Part shown: one piece after another, positions 10,401 through 20,700 of the stretch
Numbering within the stretch: position 1 is the stretch's first letter
How the letters are laid out: each line of letters starts with the position of its first letter
From: Ifrita kowaldi
Lineage: Eukaryota; Chordata; Aves; Passeriformes; Cinclosomatidae
Length of the DNA stretch: 64,000 bases
Reading direction: 5' to 3'
Assembly: GCA_013398055.1 (NCBI GenBank)
Contig: VZRS01001510.1
Location: forward strand, 124,001-188,000
Translations under genes and position numbers: made by a program
The notes under the pieces: model-generated
Told to the model about the DNA's origin: nothing
Databases searched by the model: none
The model's input: the letters and a program-made list of their open reading frames with translations, nothing else

Positions 10401-13382
10401 CTAACGTGGAGTTACTGAAGAAAAGTTAGGGCAAATTTTTAATTATTTGTATGCGTAGTTCAATATTTGGACCTCTTTAACACACGTAGCTGTTACTGGA
10501 GTTATTTGGTCTTAGTCACTGAATAATATATAAAAATTTATTTTAGTTTAGCATTCTAACTATATTCATTTAACATTTAAAGATATGTTAGAGTACTGAT
10601 TGCTTAGGTCTGCCTGTAGCTCATGATCTCTAGAAAAAAAAACCCCTAGATTATTGCATTGCTGAGTGAGGATAAGAAATTTATTATACAAAAATGTATC
10701 AGTTAGGGTAATTAATTTCACTTATTTTGATTTATCTGCCTGACTTCTACCAAACAAAATTTGAAGGCTTCAGTATATGATTACTGTGATACACTTCTAT
10801 TATTTCTCTACAGCTTTAGTACAGCCTCCATTAGCAATTGCACAAGAGACGATGAAGGATGTTCCTTTTACTAGCCTTGTTCTACCAGTTGGCACAGTTA
10901 CAAGCAATCTAGCTACTCCAACATTATCTGCTGGAAGTGTTTTTAATCCCCTGCCAATCAACAAACCAGAATCAGATGACAAAGGATCACATCTTACAGA
11001 CCTTCAGATTTCTTCTAGTGAAAACAATAGATCTGGTAAGAAATGTCTTTATTGTCTGATATGATTGTGTATAGGAAGCATCACACCCTGAGAGATTTTT
11101 GCAAATCATAGTCCATTGCACTAGTGACTACAGAATAAGAAGTTTTGGCCTGGGTAGGGTATCATTCTGTATTTAATTTGGGGAAGTGATGAGAATCATC
11201 TTTGTCATCATCTGATCATTGACTTCTAGCAACTTATGCTCAAATGTGTTTTTCTGACAGTCTCAAGAAGTAAAGCTGAGTCTGGGAACCCATTAGGAAA
11301 CTTCTTAGAAGTGCATTTTTATTACGCAAGTAGCAATGGAAAGGAGCAGGAGAGGGTAGGATTGTATAACATCTATAGAATTTCATCAAAGATTTTAATA
11401 GTTTCATTGCATAAATCGGGTGATGGCAGTGGGATTTGTCAATTTTAAGCTGCTATACAGTCTTTACTATATAGAGACATTCATTTTTGTGGCATAATGT
11501 CTATGTATCACCAGTGTGTAGTAATATATATTCATTATAGAACCTAGAACAGACCTTGTCAGCAGTATCCTCACTGCATGCATTACCCGAACATGGATTA
11601 AACTGCATTTTGTTTTGAATGCTGTGTGTTACACTGGTATTTTCTGTTAACTGTTCTTCTTGTTGCTGCATTTTAGTGCAAAGCGATGTCTCGAGTAGCT
11701 CTGGACTTGTTGGAGGAGCGCAGCCACCCAGTGTCTCAAGCAATTCTGGGCTTACTGGAGAAGGGCCACCACCCACTGTATCAAGTAGCTCTGGACTTGC
11801 AGGGGGAGTACAGCCACCCAGTGTTTCAAGCAACTCTGGTCTTGGAGGAGGAGTGCAGCCACCAACTGTTTCCAGCAATTCTGGTCTTGCAGGAGGAATG
11901 CAGCTACCTGCTGTTTCCAGTAGCTCTTCTCTTGCTGGCGGGATTCAGCCAACTAATGCCTCAAGTAGCTCTGGACTTATGGCTGGAGTGCCACCACCAA
12001 ATGTCTCAAGTAGCTCAGGGCTTCTAGTTGGAGTGCATCCACCCAGTGTCTCAAGCAGCCCTGGCCTTCTGACAGGAATGCAGCCACCCAGTGTGTCCAG
12101 CAGCTCAGGAGTTCTGGCAGGAGTTCAGCCACCGAGTGTTTCAAGCAACTCTGGGCTTCTCATAATGCCACCACCCAATGTTTCAACTAGCTCTGGACTT
12201 ATGGGAGTGCCACCACCAAATATTTCAAGTAATTCTGGACTTCTGGCAATGCAGCATCCAGCTGCAGTTCCAAACATGCCTCATTTAAATATCAGTAATC
12301 AAAGAATGCCAGGAATGCCTCTTATAGATATCCGTCCAGGCCTAATGCCCCATTCGCCTGGACCAAGGTTTCCATTAATGCAGCCAGGAATGCCACCACA
12401 GCGTAGTATTCCTCCTCCCGCAATCCTTGATCCATCTCTTCACCCACCACCACCTCGAGGTCCTTTTCCTCCAGGAGATATTTTTAATCAAACAGAAAGA
12501 CCTTTTGGAACACCAGGAAGACAAAATATCGATAACATTTCTTCTAATCCAGAGAAAAGACTACCACTTGGAGGTGATAACATTCAACAGGAGGGAGACA
12601 GAGATTATCGCTTTCCTCCAGTGGAAAACCGAGATAGTCTTAACAGACCATCTCCGGTGGATGTCAGAGATTCTGTTGGACGACCACCAGTTGATCCAAG
12701 AGAAGGTATAGGAAGGCCTCCAGTAGACGGAAGAGAGCACTTTGCAAGACCACATATAGACATGAGAGAAAATTTTGGAAGACCAGGTATAGATAACTTT
12801 GGCCGAAGAGAGCATTTTGGTTTCAATTCAGACAAGCACTGGGGACAGAGAGGAGATTATGATGAAAGAGAGCACCATGCCTTCCCTATTTATGGTGGCC
12901 CTAAAGGCTTCCATGAAGACAGAGAGAGGTTTCGACATGTAAACTATAGGTTTGATAGCAGAAGTGGTCCCAGTTGGAATAGAGGATTTGAACAAGATGC
13001 TCACAGAGATTTTGATGACCGCAGAAGACCCTGGGAAAGACAGAGGGATAGGGATGACAGAGATTTTAATTTTTGCAGAGAAATTAACGGGAACAGGTTT
13101 GGAAGAGACAGAATGTCAAACAACTGGATCCCGCCTCCACATCCACGGGTTTTTGAATATTTTGATGGGGCCACTTCTCAACGCAAAGCTGATAATATGC
13201 CCCAGGTAAATGGTGAAAATACAGAGACAGAAAGTCAGCCACCAACTGCACAGGTGCAGGATGATCCAGAACTTTATGAAAAACTGACATCTTCTGTCGA
13301 GATAAACAAAGAGAAGAGTGACACAGAAGCTGATATAGAGAGTGAACCAGTGGTAGAAAGCACAGAAACTGAGGGGACATAA
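1299..13382 (+). CDS. SCAF8: SCAF8, SR-related CTD-associated factor 8 (3' eleven coding exons, 5' part outside window)
   Basis: Exons 1299-1430, 1556-1668, 2148-2341, 4563-4663, 6297-6410, 7052-7208, 8375-8505, 9477-9621, 10135-10215, 10814-11035 and 11677-13382 join without a frame break into 1,031 residues plus stop. Residue numbers below count from the first codon in the window. Seen: an acidic then Arg/Ser-rich segment (45-146), an RRM (about 150-222, RNP2 LWVGQV at 152-157, RNP1 RGCAYVCM at 185-192), Pro-rich linkers (315-390), a 15-residue repeat array (467-658), Arg/Asp-rich repeats and an acidic C-terminus. Order and wording match vertebrate SCAF8 as I know it; the paralogue SCAF4 differs in the C-terminal half. 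Family knowledge: SCAF8 is nuclear, binds phosphorylated RNA polymerase II CTD through an N-terminal CID (upstream of this window) and with SCAF4 suppresses premature intronic polyadenylation. The C-terminal repeat region appears longer than in mammals. Confidence 0.96.
1556..1668 (+). CDS. SCAF8: SCAF8 coding exon b (acidic to Arg-Ser transition)
   Basis: 113 nt, starting DMDIDEVQD and ending in alternating Arg/Ser (residues 45-82). It ends in phase 2. The donor is AAG|GTTCTG, much weaker than the usual GTAAGT or GTGAGT. The frame and the fit with the next exon (SPRKRRSR) support this junction. Reading into the intron gives about ten residues and then a stop, so intron retention would truncate the protein. 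Skipping would also shift the frame, because 113 is not a multiple of 3. Confidence 0.93.
2148..2341 (+). CDS. SCAF8: SCAF8 coding exon c (RS/basic segment)
   Basis: 194 nt coding for a strongly basic Arg/Ser/Lys run (residues 83-146) that ends GLPPIRSKTLS directly before the RRM. The acceptor is TTTTGTAG and the donor GTAAGT. The basic run is expected to act in nuclear localisation and in protein or RNA contacts, which is inference from composition. Confidence 0.96.
2342..4562 (+). other. SCAF8: SCAF8 intron (2.2 kb)
   Basis: The longest intron in the window. Between about 3620 and 4210 it is open in several frames on both strands (75-93 codons), but none of the translations has a recognisable domain. 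An AATAAA occurs near 3455. No transposable element was recognised. Confidence 0.8.
4563..4663 (+). CDS. SCAF8: SCAF8 coding exon d (RRM, first half)
   Basis: 101 nt carrying the start of the RRM: RNP2 LWVGQV (152-157), then a helix rich in Asp/Leu/Phe ending FGQIESIN. The aromatic W153 sits in the RNP2 strand. The acceptor is TTGACAG and the donor GTAAGTA. Confidence 0.97.
4664..6296 (+). other. SCAF8: SCAF8 intron (1.6 kb) with AATAAA cluster and ATAC repeat
   Basis: AT-rich intron. A short (ATAC)4 run lies at 5823-5838 and AATAAA hexamers occur near 5450, 5812 and 5839. No exon or transposable element was recognised. Confidence 0.75.
6297..6410 (+). CDS. SCAF8: SCAF8 coding exon e (RRM, RNP1 strand)
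   Basis: 114 nt, 38 codons, in phase. It begins MIPPRGCAYVCM, which contains the RNP1 octamer with aromatic Y189, and continues through the second RRM helix to SKIIK. The donor is AAG|GTAAGG. Confidence 0.97.
7052..7208 (+). CDS. SCAF8: SCAF8 coding exon f (RRM end and conserved C-terminal extension)
   Basis: 157 nt. It finishes the RRM with IAWALNKG and adds a conserved extension (KTEYKQFWDVDLGVSYIPW and following), as in SCAF4/SCAF8 proteins. The acceptor is TTTATTTTCAG and the donor GTACAGG. Confidence 0.97.
8375..8505 (+). CDS. SCAF8: SCAF8 coding exon g (Ser/Thr/Gln linker)
   Basis: 131 nt. It completes the EWE motif across the junction and encodes a Ser/Thr/Gln-rich, low-complexity linker ending PVTMLQ. 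The linker is less conserved than the flanking exons. The donor is CAG|GTTGGT. Confidence 0.93.
9477..9621 (+). CDS. SCAF8: SCAF8 coding exon h (Pro-rich segment)
   Basis: 145 nt. It starts IPVAPAVPAVSLVPP and ends SFNPSQPPP, a Pro/Val-rich disordered segment as in mammalian SCAF8. The acceptor follows an A-rich stretch (GAAAAAAG), which is unusual, but a pyrimidine-rich tract lies just upstream. The donor is GTAAGT. Confidence 0.95.
10135..10215 (+). CDS. SCAF8: SCAF8 coding exon i (short Pro-Val repeat exon)
   Basis: 81 nt. It encodes GYMPPPVPP followed by three near-perfect copies of the 15-nt unit for PPVVP, then PVVPT. The acceptor is TTTTTCCATATAG and the donor GTAAGT. The tandem unit could vary in copy number between individuals or species. 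Confidence 0.94.
10814..11035 (+). CDS. SCAF8: SCAF8 coding exon j
   Basis: 222 nt, so skipping it would keep the frame. It encodes LVQPPLAIAQETMKDV through SSSENNRS-type sequence, a disordered Ser/Pro/Val segment alignable with mammalian SCAF8. The acceptor is TTTCTCTACAG and the donor GTAAGA. Confidence 0.95.
11677..13382 (+). CDS. SCAF8: SCAF8 terminal coding exon (repeat array, Arg/Asp-rich region, C-terminus, stop)
   Basis: 1,706 nt from the acceptor TGCATTTTAG to TAA at 13380-13382. It encodes residues 465-1031. First come thirteen 14-15 residue repeats (11685-12260), then a Met/Pro-rich segment, PPPRGPFPPGD, Arg/Asp/Gly-rich repeats (about 12620-12815), a basic RRRPWERQRDRDDRDF stretch and the acidic tail ESEPVVESTETEGT. 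The frame is also open upstream of the acceptor (ATG at 11619), but those codons are intronic: the upstream exon joins exactly in phase at 11677. Confidence 0.96.
11685..12260 (+). repeat. SCAF8: In-frame coding minisatellite, 13 copies of a 42-45 bp unit
   Basis: Ten 45-bp units and three 42-bp units in tandem encode variants of VSSNSGLxGGVQPP. All units keep the frame. Conserved positions are VSS, SGL and the closing Pro pair; the Gly-rich centre varies. Neighbouring units are very similar at DNA level. The array explains the long open frames on the opposite strand here. It corresponds to the degenerate Asn/Ser/Gly/Leu/Pro repeats of mammalian SCAF8. Confidence 0.93.
12620..12815 (+). repeat. 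SCAF8: Arg/Asp-rich degenerate 11-12 residue repeats in SCAF8
   Basis: About five degenerate copies of a unit like RPPVDxREgxG (for example VDVRDSVGRPPVDPRE). Each combines an acidic/basic pair with Arg-Pro-Pro. This is protein-level repetition with more drift than the upstream array, and it is present in mammalian SCAF8 too. Confidence 0.8.
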
Positions 13383-14063
13383 TCATCACTCAGTAGGTAA
13401 AAGATACCTTTTGTAAAGTTGTCATCTCTCTGTAATAGATAAATGGCTGACTGGACCGTAGCAGTTCTCTTTTGTCTGCCAGAATTAAGTTAATCTGATG
13501 TTCATGTTCATCTTTCACTTAAATAACTGTACAACTGACTTGTATAGAACACTGTTCTTAATTTGAACATGGTAGGTAAACTTTTTTTTGCTTTTGTTTT
13601 TTTTGATTTTTTCTTTTTTTAGATTTTATTTTATTTCTTTGGTAAAGCATAAACTTGCCCCCAGTTGCTTTTAATTTTACAATGAGAAATTAACAGCTTG
13701 TCAAACAAAGACTTCCTATGGAAGAAAATTGAATTTTTAGATACTACCCTTAGTTTGGCTATCGAAATTGTTCTACTTGAAAACAGGTGCTGGTGTATCT
13801 TGTCCGTGTTTTTAGGCTGCTGCAGAATTTTAAAGTATAGATAAAGCTGTGATATTTTATGTTCCTACAATTTGGCAGAAAAAAAAAATGGCCCATGTTA
13901 CCTAAGGAGCATAACACAGAGATTAAAAGTGATTTTGTAAAATCTACACTATAGTCTCTGTTTTCTCTAAAGTAAGTGTTTGTGATTTGTTCCTCGTACT
14001 GCAGTGGGTTTAAAAAATGAAAAAGTACATTTTAATGTTGGGTGCATTTTGTTTTTAGATGCC

Positions 14064-14069
14064 AATAAA
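14064..14069 (+). promoter_or_regulatory. SCAF8: Poly(A) signal AATAAA (possible short 3' UTR)
   Basis: Canonical hexamer about 680 nt after the stop, followed by T-rich sequence including TGTTTGATAACAGTGTTTT. It is a candidate for early cleavage. Confidence 0.45.
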
Positions 14070-14377
14070 GCATATTTGTTTGATAACAGTGTTTTAGGTA
14101 TTGTATTTTTTTAAAAAACCTGCAAGCTCTAAAAACTTGGAATCAGCTATGATATGTGCTTAGCCAGTTGTTGCAGAAGGTTTATATTACTTTTGTAAAA
14201 CCAGTGCAACAGTTAGATGTGCAAGAAGCATACGGTTTTTACATCAAAGATCATGCAGTCCTGTTAGTTTATGTAAATAACATGTATGTAAATATCTGTG
14301 TAAACTGTTTGTAGATACCACTTTTTCTGTGCGTGCCTGTGTATGTGCAAGCACTCACAGAATGTTGTAGGCAATTC

Positions 14378-14383
14378 AATAAA
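14378..14383 (+). promoter_or_regulatory. SCAF8: Poly(A) signal AATAAA (likely main SCAF8 site)
   Basis: Canonical hexamer about 1.0 kb after the stop. Five TGTA motifs, the CFIm-binding core, lie in the preceding 110 nt, and GGTTGTG follows about 16 nt downstream of the hexamer. This is a well-formed polyadenylation site. Confidence 0.7.
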
Positions 14384-14400
14384 ATTGAAATGAAACTAGG

Positions 14401-17294
14401 TTGTGAAAATTTGCCTTTCACCTTCTTTAGGTAGTAAGATAAAACTTATTTCACTGCAGTACTGCCAAGTTCGTATGTATCTGCTCATGGTCATTGTTGC
14501 AATGTTTTTACTACTTCTAGAAGGTGGAACATATACTGTAAGAATATGCAGTAGGATTCTAGCTTACTTTTTAAAATGCAGATATGCATGAAGCCAAAAC
14601 TTAAGCGAATATTTCATTTTCTTATTTTGTAATATATTTGGTGTTCTGGATAGATAGTGTTAGTGTTTGAGTACTTTGTGGTTAATTGATTTTAATGACT
14701 CAAAGTTCAGAAATGTTGCATGAAAAGTAAAAAGCTGTTGTTGGTCTAAAAACCTTACATGTTTTTAACAGAAGTAGCAGTTGGGGGGTTGTGCTTTGAT
14801 GGAATAACATTGAAGTTGAACCTCTTTTTAAATTGTTGAGATGAATTGGCTGCTTAGGTAAATTAGTAGTGCTATTCTCTCCTGTTTCACCTACTTTGCT
14901 GCTTGTGTATCCTTTCAATTGGTGGGGAAAGATTAAGCTGTAGGATGATGTCAGATTTTCAGTTTGTTCCATTCAAGTGCATTTCACCAACTTCTTTCAG
15001 AATAAGTTTTGTTAAAATTCTGTGTCTGAAAGCATCCTTTCACTCAGTTTTAAGAAAGTTTTTTTTCTCTTGCATAATAAGATAATAAGGGTAGATTCTA
15101 TTACATGAATGCCCCTTTGGTAAAAGAAATATTTTTAGCTCAGATTAGAATTTTGGTCTTTAACATTTTAAAGCATTAACATGCAAGTTTTATTTCCCCT
15201 TCTGCTTCCCTCAAAGGGGTGAAAGTATGAAAATATCACATGAGTGTAAAGCATTAGCATGTCTTTGAACCTAGAAGCAAGTTACACCTGTGTGTGTTGT
15301 CCTCTTCCTCTGGAAGGTGGGATATTTTTTCATGCTGTGTCATGGTTCATTTTTTCAGTTCCAGGAACTTTTATTCTGAGTAGTAAACAGCTTAATGAAG
15401 GTAGCCCTGGGAAAGAGCGGACTTGAATGAATTATTATCTATTGTGCAAGTAGTAGTCATTAGGTATGCATTAAATAACTACTGCTTTGGAATGGACCTT
15501 GCTGATGTGCTATTACCAGAATGTGTCTTGGGAGTTGAGATGAACAATGTTTAACGTAAATGTATTGTCATGGGCAGTCTCTGGCTCCAAGAACTTGACC
15601 AATGCTGCTGCATCACCTACTTGTAGTGTTCTGGTCAGGCAGATTTGATTTTGTGAGAGTCCAAAAGCACAAAATAGCTCTAAGGATATTTTATGAACTT
15701 AAGGGGTTTTATTTCATTTTAATATGTTCAGTTTGAAAGGGCTTCAGTCATAGATCACAGAAATAAATACTTAAAATCAAACACATATTGGCAGTAGCTT
15801 TACTTTTTAAACACTTTGTTTAAAACCTCCTGAAAACTGGAAGTTAATTTGTTGCTCTTCTAAACTGGGACTGGCAGTGTGCCAAGTTGCTCATAGTATG
15901 AAGATTTAGGTAAATTACCAGGTGAGAGTTGTTTAAACAATTTGGTTGGTAGTGGTATAGAACAATGTATTTAATGAATCTATTATCTTTGTTAATATCT
16001 TTCAAACATGAATAAATTGGCTACTGTACATATGTGTTACACCACCTAAACAGTCTTTTTGTAGAATAAAAGTTTGTTGTACAGTCTTCAGTTGCATCAT
16101 GTTTACAGCAAGAACTGTTCTATTTCTTATTTAATTAATGTAGCATGCAGACATGTATTACCAAAAATAGCCATATTTAGAAATTTGAAGGGACTTTATA
16201 TTAGCAAAACAGTCTGGTTTCTTTTTCTTGCCAGTAGGAAGTTTTAAATGTTTCAGAGCTGGAGTGAAGACTTTCCTTTTTTATTGTAGTTTACACCATC
16301 ATAAGCCAACATCTGCACTGAAAGGAACTGTCCTGACACCCAGACCAATTCTTTGATGTGATTCACTTTTAATTGCTGCTTTTGCAAAGGAGAGAGTGAA
16401 ATTGGGACAGAAAGAAGATGGGGCCCAGGCACTGGGGTAGCAGTTCTGGCTTACACCTGTTTAAAGCTTGCTGTAGTGATGGAAGGTTGTGGGTTCTAGC
16501 AACCGAAGAAGCTGATGTACAATTCACATAAGTAACAGATACGTTGAAAAATATTTCAGTTAGCTTTGCAAGCAGCACAACGTATTTAGGCACGTACATT
16601 TACTTGAAAACCTTATGCATCAGTAAGTTGTTCGATGTATTTACCTTTTTAAACAGGCTGTGGTTCTTTCACTGTAGTGCACTTGAGTAGAACACTCCAT
16701 CCATAAAGAGGAAATGTAGCCTTCGTTTGCTATAAGGACATGATATCTTTGCTGAAGCCTTTTTCTGTGAAATACTGGTATGCTTTCTTTTTATATGTGG
16801 TACATCCTTTTATTACAGACTCAAGGGAATATATTCTGTTAGATTCCTTTGCTTCAGTAGAGCTCTATACCATACTTAGAGCCACTTCAGTGATTTAAAT
16901 GACTTTTTGAAGTTAAGGAACTTTTAGCCTAAGTAAGTCAAGATGGGAGTACTATAATCAAGCCTGTAGTGTGGCGTGCACAGGCATTACGTAAGCACAG
17001 TTGGAAAATTAAAAAATGAATTACGTGTAGAAGGTATTTATAAGATAAGCCAATTGATTGCAGAAGTATCCAAATACACGCTTAGAGCGCTTTTGACCAT
17101 GTGCAAGGACCAGTTTCTGCTGGTCAAATTGAAAGTACTCTTGACTTTTTCCCCTAACTCACATCTCTGGGTAATTTGCTTTTAAACTGATAGAAATGGA
17201 TCCTAAATTTCATTCTCTGTCTTTCCAGTAATGCCTTTAAAAATAATATAAGGGTGACTTTTTTGTTGCTTGATAATGGGAGCTGAACAGTCAA
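14401..17294. other. No gene recognised; possible extended SCAF8 3' UTR
   Basis: AT-rich single-copy-looking sequence with only short chance open frames. An AATAAA at 16065-16070, inside GTAGAATAAAAG and followed by TTTGTTGT, could end a longer SCAF8 transcript. No repeat was recognised. Confidence 0.5.
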
Positions 17295-17592
17295 AATCAT
17301 CAAGTGGTTTGAGTTGAAAGGGACCTTTGAGATCATTTCCAACTCCTGTGCCATGGGCAGGGACACCTTCCACTAGACCAAGTCGTTCAAAACCACATCC
17401 AACCTGGCCTTGAACACTTCCAGGCATGGGGCATCCATAACTTCTCTGGATGACCTGTTCCAGTGCCTCAACACCATCTCAGTAAAGAATTTCTATCTAA
17501 TCTAAGTCTGCTGCACATCAGTTTAAAGCTATTGCCCCTTCTTCTATCACTACATGCTCTTGTAAAAAGTCATACTCCAGCTTTGTAATTTT
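17295..17592 (-). mobile_element. CR1 LINE fragment, 3' end, 5'-truncated
   Basis: Read on the minus strand, this is the end of a CR1 ORF2 followed by the short CR1 3' UTR. Diagnostic pieces on the + strand are AATCATCAAGTGGTTTGAG, the stretch mentioning ATGGGCAGGGACACCTTCCA, and CATGGGGCATCCATAACTTC. It is about 300 bp, as is usual for 5'-truncated CR1 copies. Frame-disrupting changes are present, so it cannot be active. Confidence 0.88.
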
Positions 17593-17660
17593 AAAGCCTA
17601 TTTAGAATATCAGGAGTCATCAAGAGTAACGGGGACAAATTTTTGTTGCTAATTCATGTT

Positions 17661-17727
17661 ATTAAAGAATCTTTCTTTCCCTTTTTTGTTATTGTTGATT
17701 CAGGTAATTAAAGGATCTTTCTTTCCC
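17661..17727 (+). repeat. Short imperfect direct repeat
   Basis: A 21-mer at 17661-17681 (ATTAAAGAATCTTTCTTTCC and one more C) recurs at 17707-17727 with a single A-to-G change, start to start 46 bp apart. It looks like a small local duplication beside the CR1 copy. Confidence 0.7.
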
Positions 17728-20700
17728 TGTTGTGACATCTGCTGCCGATTCTTTTGAATTTTGCAGTAGCCACATTTTCCTTTCAAGTATTGAGCTTCCA
17801 CAAGTAGGCACACAGTGTGAAGCCATTTACTGGTGTAGATGAGAGATTGTTTTAAAAGGCATAAAGGCAGGATGTTCTTTTTTAATTTGAAGCTGCTTAT
17901 TTGAAGAAGAATGTCAAAAGCATCTTTCCTTAATTGTTACTAGTCTTATGTTTTTCCTTGAAGGGTTGTCATAAAGATGCTGTTCACTCCACTTATTTGG
18001 TGCAAGTTCTTTGGGTGCACCATAAACATAATTCAATTAGTGTACGTACATGATAGTTCATAGTCAAGAAAAGTCAAGTAGAGTTACTAAAAAGAAAATT
18101 CATGACATCTGTCTGAGTAATAACTTCCATATAGGATCTGGAAAGTTGTCAGTGATGAGAGTCTGTTAATAGGGTTTTTGTTGAAGTTGGTAAGCTGTAA
18201 AATTGTATTTGCCATCATTCTTTTATTCCTATCTTGCACAAACTTCATGAAGAAGGACTATGGAATATGTCTCATGGAATATCCTATTCTTAATATCTTT
18301 TAGATGTTCTGCTACCAAAGACTAGAGAGGGGACAGTTCTAGCAGTCTAAGCACTCTTAAAAATCAAGAGATTGTTAAGATGTATTGTACAGTTGCAGAT
18401 GAATGTGTTTTCTGTCTCAAAGAGTTTAAAATTCACATTTCAGCACTTGCATAGTAACAGTGATATTAGTTGAGTCACTGGTTTACTAATCTTATTCTGT
18501 ACTCTGTCATTTTTCTTGTAAAGTTAAGTCACTAATGCTAATTTTAAATTTTCTTATCTAATGAAATCATACTAAAGCCCTTAGACAAGGGACTATTTTT
18601 GTGCTTTGCAAAAAAATATGGTCAGAGAGCATTTTAACTTGTAAATAGGCTAGTTGAAGATTTTTTTCCTCCCTGATTTAATGTTTTAATACTGCAAAAT
18701 TCCTCTTGAATGATTTTGTCTATGCATGTCTGTGTCATAGTGGATATGTGTTCACATTAGCATGTGTCAAGGTTTCTGTTGAAATGCAGAAAGGAGTTTC
18801 TTTAAGGCAGATGACTTGGTGTGTTTCTCAAACACTTCACAGGTAACTTCACAGCTATATTGATTCATACACTAGAACATTATAATTGTGTGCAAACCAG
18901 TGCAAGAAATCCTTACTAGGTGAATAGGTGAAGAGTGTGAAATGGATGTAGAGTTGTTAACTTGGATGTAGGTTGGTAGGGTTCACCTAAGCCATGGTTG
19001 CAGGGACTTTGGGTCTGAATGTCACTTCCACACTAAATAGACATTGTATTGTAAGTAATGTAGTTTTTCTTGGTAACACCAGGAATTAAGTAGAAATAAT
19101 CTCAGTGTATAAAGCCCTTTCTAACAATCTATTCACCTTCGTCTAGACAAAGGAAGCTCTATCACTGCCACTTCAGTTGATCAAGGAAAAAATACTTTGG
19201 ATTTATGCTGTTTCTGAGGTAATCACATCTCACTCAGCAATGCAGTGCAATGCAGTTTTAAGTGTGCCTTGTTTTTCCTTTAGAAAAGGACCACCTATTT
19301 CAAACTTCAGACAAAAATATAGAGAAAATCAATAAATTTTTGTCTGTAGAATTTGAAATGTAATTTTGGGTTCTGTGATTTTCTTCCAGAAAATCTTTGT
19401 CATTTCAGTAGTGTAAATACATAAATACTAAGTATATGCTTAACTTTAAAAATGTTTACTGAAGATTATACTAGTTTGTCCAGTTCATTTTCATTTCTTT
19501 TTCACATGCTTGCATTGCATTATTTTGTCAGGCAATTCTGTCACAGAATTCCTCTTACAGGAGGTTAGAAATTCCTTTGAATTATGTCATTCTGTTGCAT
19601 AACTGAGATGTTTAAATCTAGGACAACCCTAGGACTTTATCTTGAATCTCATGGATTTTTTTGTACAATATGACTATCGATGTAGATAATTAACTATTGA
19701 GGACCCTAGTGGTAAAGCTGTCTGTGATTAAAAGTAAAATACTGAAAGCAAATTGAAATGCTTGCTGATTGTTTTGGAGTTTTGCTATTTATTAAAAGCT
19801 AAATAATGGCATCTTTCAAATTCCATGTTGATTTAGAAACACCATATTAAATCTATGAACTTGTAGGGATGAACTTCCATGAATTGATAAAACGAGTGAG
19901 GCACCCATTATTTTTGTTAGAATGTAAAACTTGAAGTTGTTAGGATAAATGTTATTTCTACACAATATTGAAGTGTAATTTTTAAGTTTTGTGTGCATAC
20001 TGCCTGTAGTTTCTGTGTGTACACTTCATACATGCTTTGTTCCTGCAATCCTCATTTCATGATCAGGAGCACTGTGGAAAATGGGAAAGTGGCATGAAAT
20101 AGCATATTCTAGCAGACACCAAAAACACTGTACAGACTGGATGTATATGTAAACCAGTGGATAGATAATTTTTTTCAGCTGCAATAGCTTGTTAGCCTAA
20201 TTTGAAATGAGAAAAAATACAATTAGAAAGCACGAATATACCTTTCTCTTTTTTAGATTCAATAGAACTTAATGCATGCATTCTGATTAAATATTTACTA
20301 ATTAACAAGCAAGCAAGCATCCAAAGATTTCAAGTACTCCTGAGCATTTTTCTTAGTGTTGCTTGTACCTCAATTAAAAATGAATACCCCCTCACCCTGT
20401 CCAAACACCAAAAAAAGCCCCACAAAACTCAGGTAGGTGTAAATATTTGTGAGCTTACAAGGTTCTTGAAGGTACAACTTGACACAGATGTTAATATACC
20501 TGTTTGGGTTTCTTTAAGTAGTAAATACTTTTGAACCCAGCCAAAAGCATGATGAAGAGCTGTCTCACTTGCAGGGAATGTGCTAAACTGAGGTGTTAGT
20601 GTAAAATCCAAAATTATTTTGTTCCTTGTTTGTTATCTCCCAGTCCAAATACTGCCCTTGGTTGGGGTTCCACTCTGAACGCTGATTAGAGGATGTTCTG

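Larger units (their letters stand above)
13383..14400 (+). other. SCAF8: SCAF8 3' UTR (proximal form)
   Basis: Non-coding, T- and A-rich sequence after the stop, with no repeat. The end is set at the poly(A) signal at 14378-14383, cleavage being expected within about 30 nt. An earlier AATAAA at 14064-14069 could give a shorter form. Confidence 0.75.

Noticed and set aside
11619..11676. ATG at 11619 as start of a 587-codon single-exon gene
   Set aside because: The upstream exon 10814-11035 joins exactly in phase at the acceptor at 11677 and the protein matches SCAF8, so 11619-11676 is intronic.
11501..11878. 125-codon minus-strand frame with repeated PELLETLGGC units
   Set aside because: It is the antisense shadow of the in-frame SCAF8 minisatellite. 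A 45-bp unit keeps several frames open.
17154..17427. Minus-strand open frames as a small gene
   Set aside because: They lie across a CR1 fragment and its flank. The amino acids reflect CR1 sequence in a broken frame.
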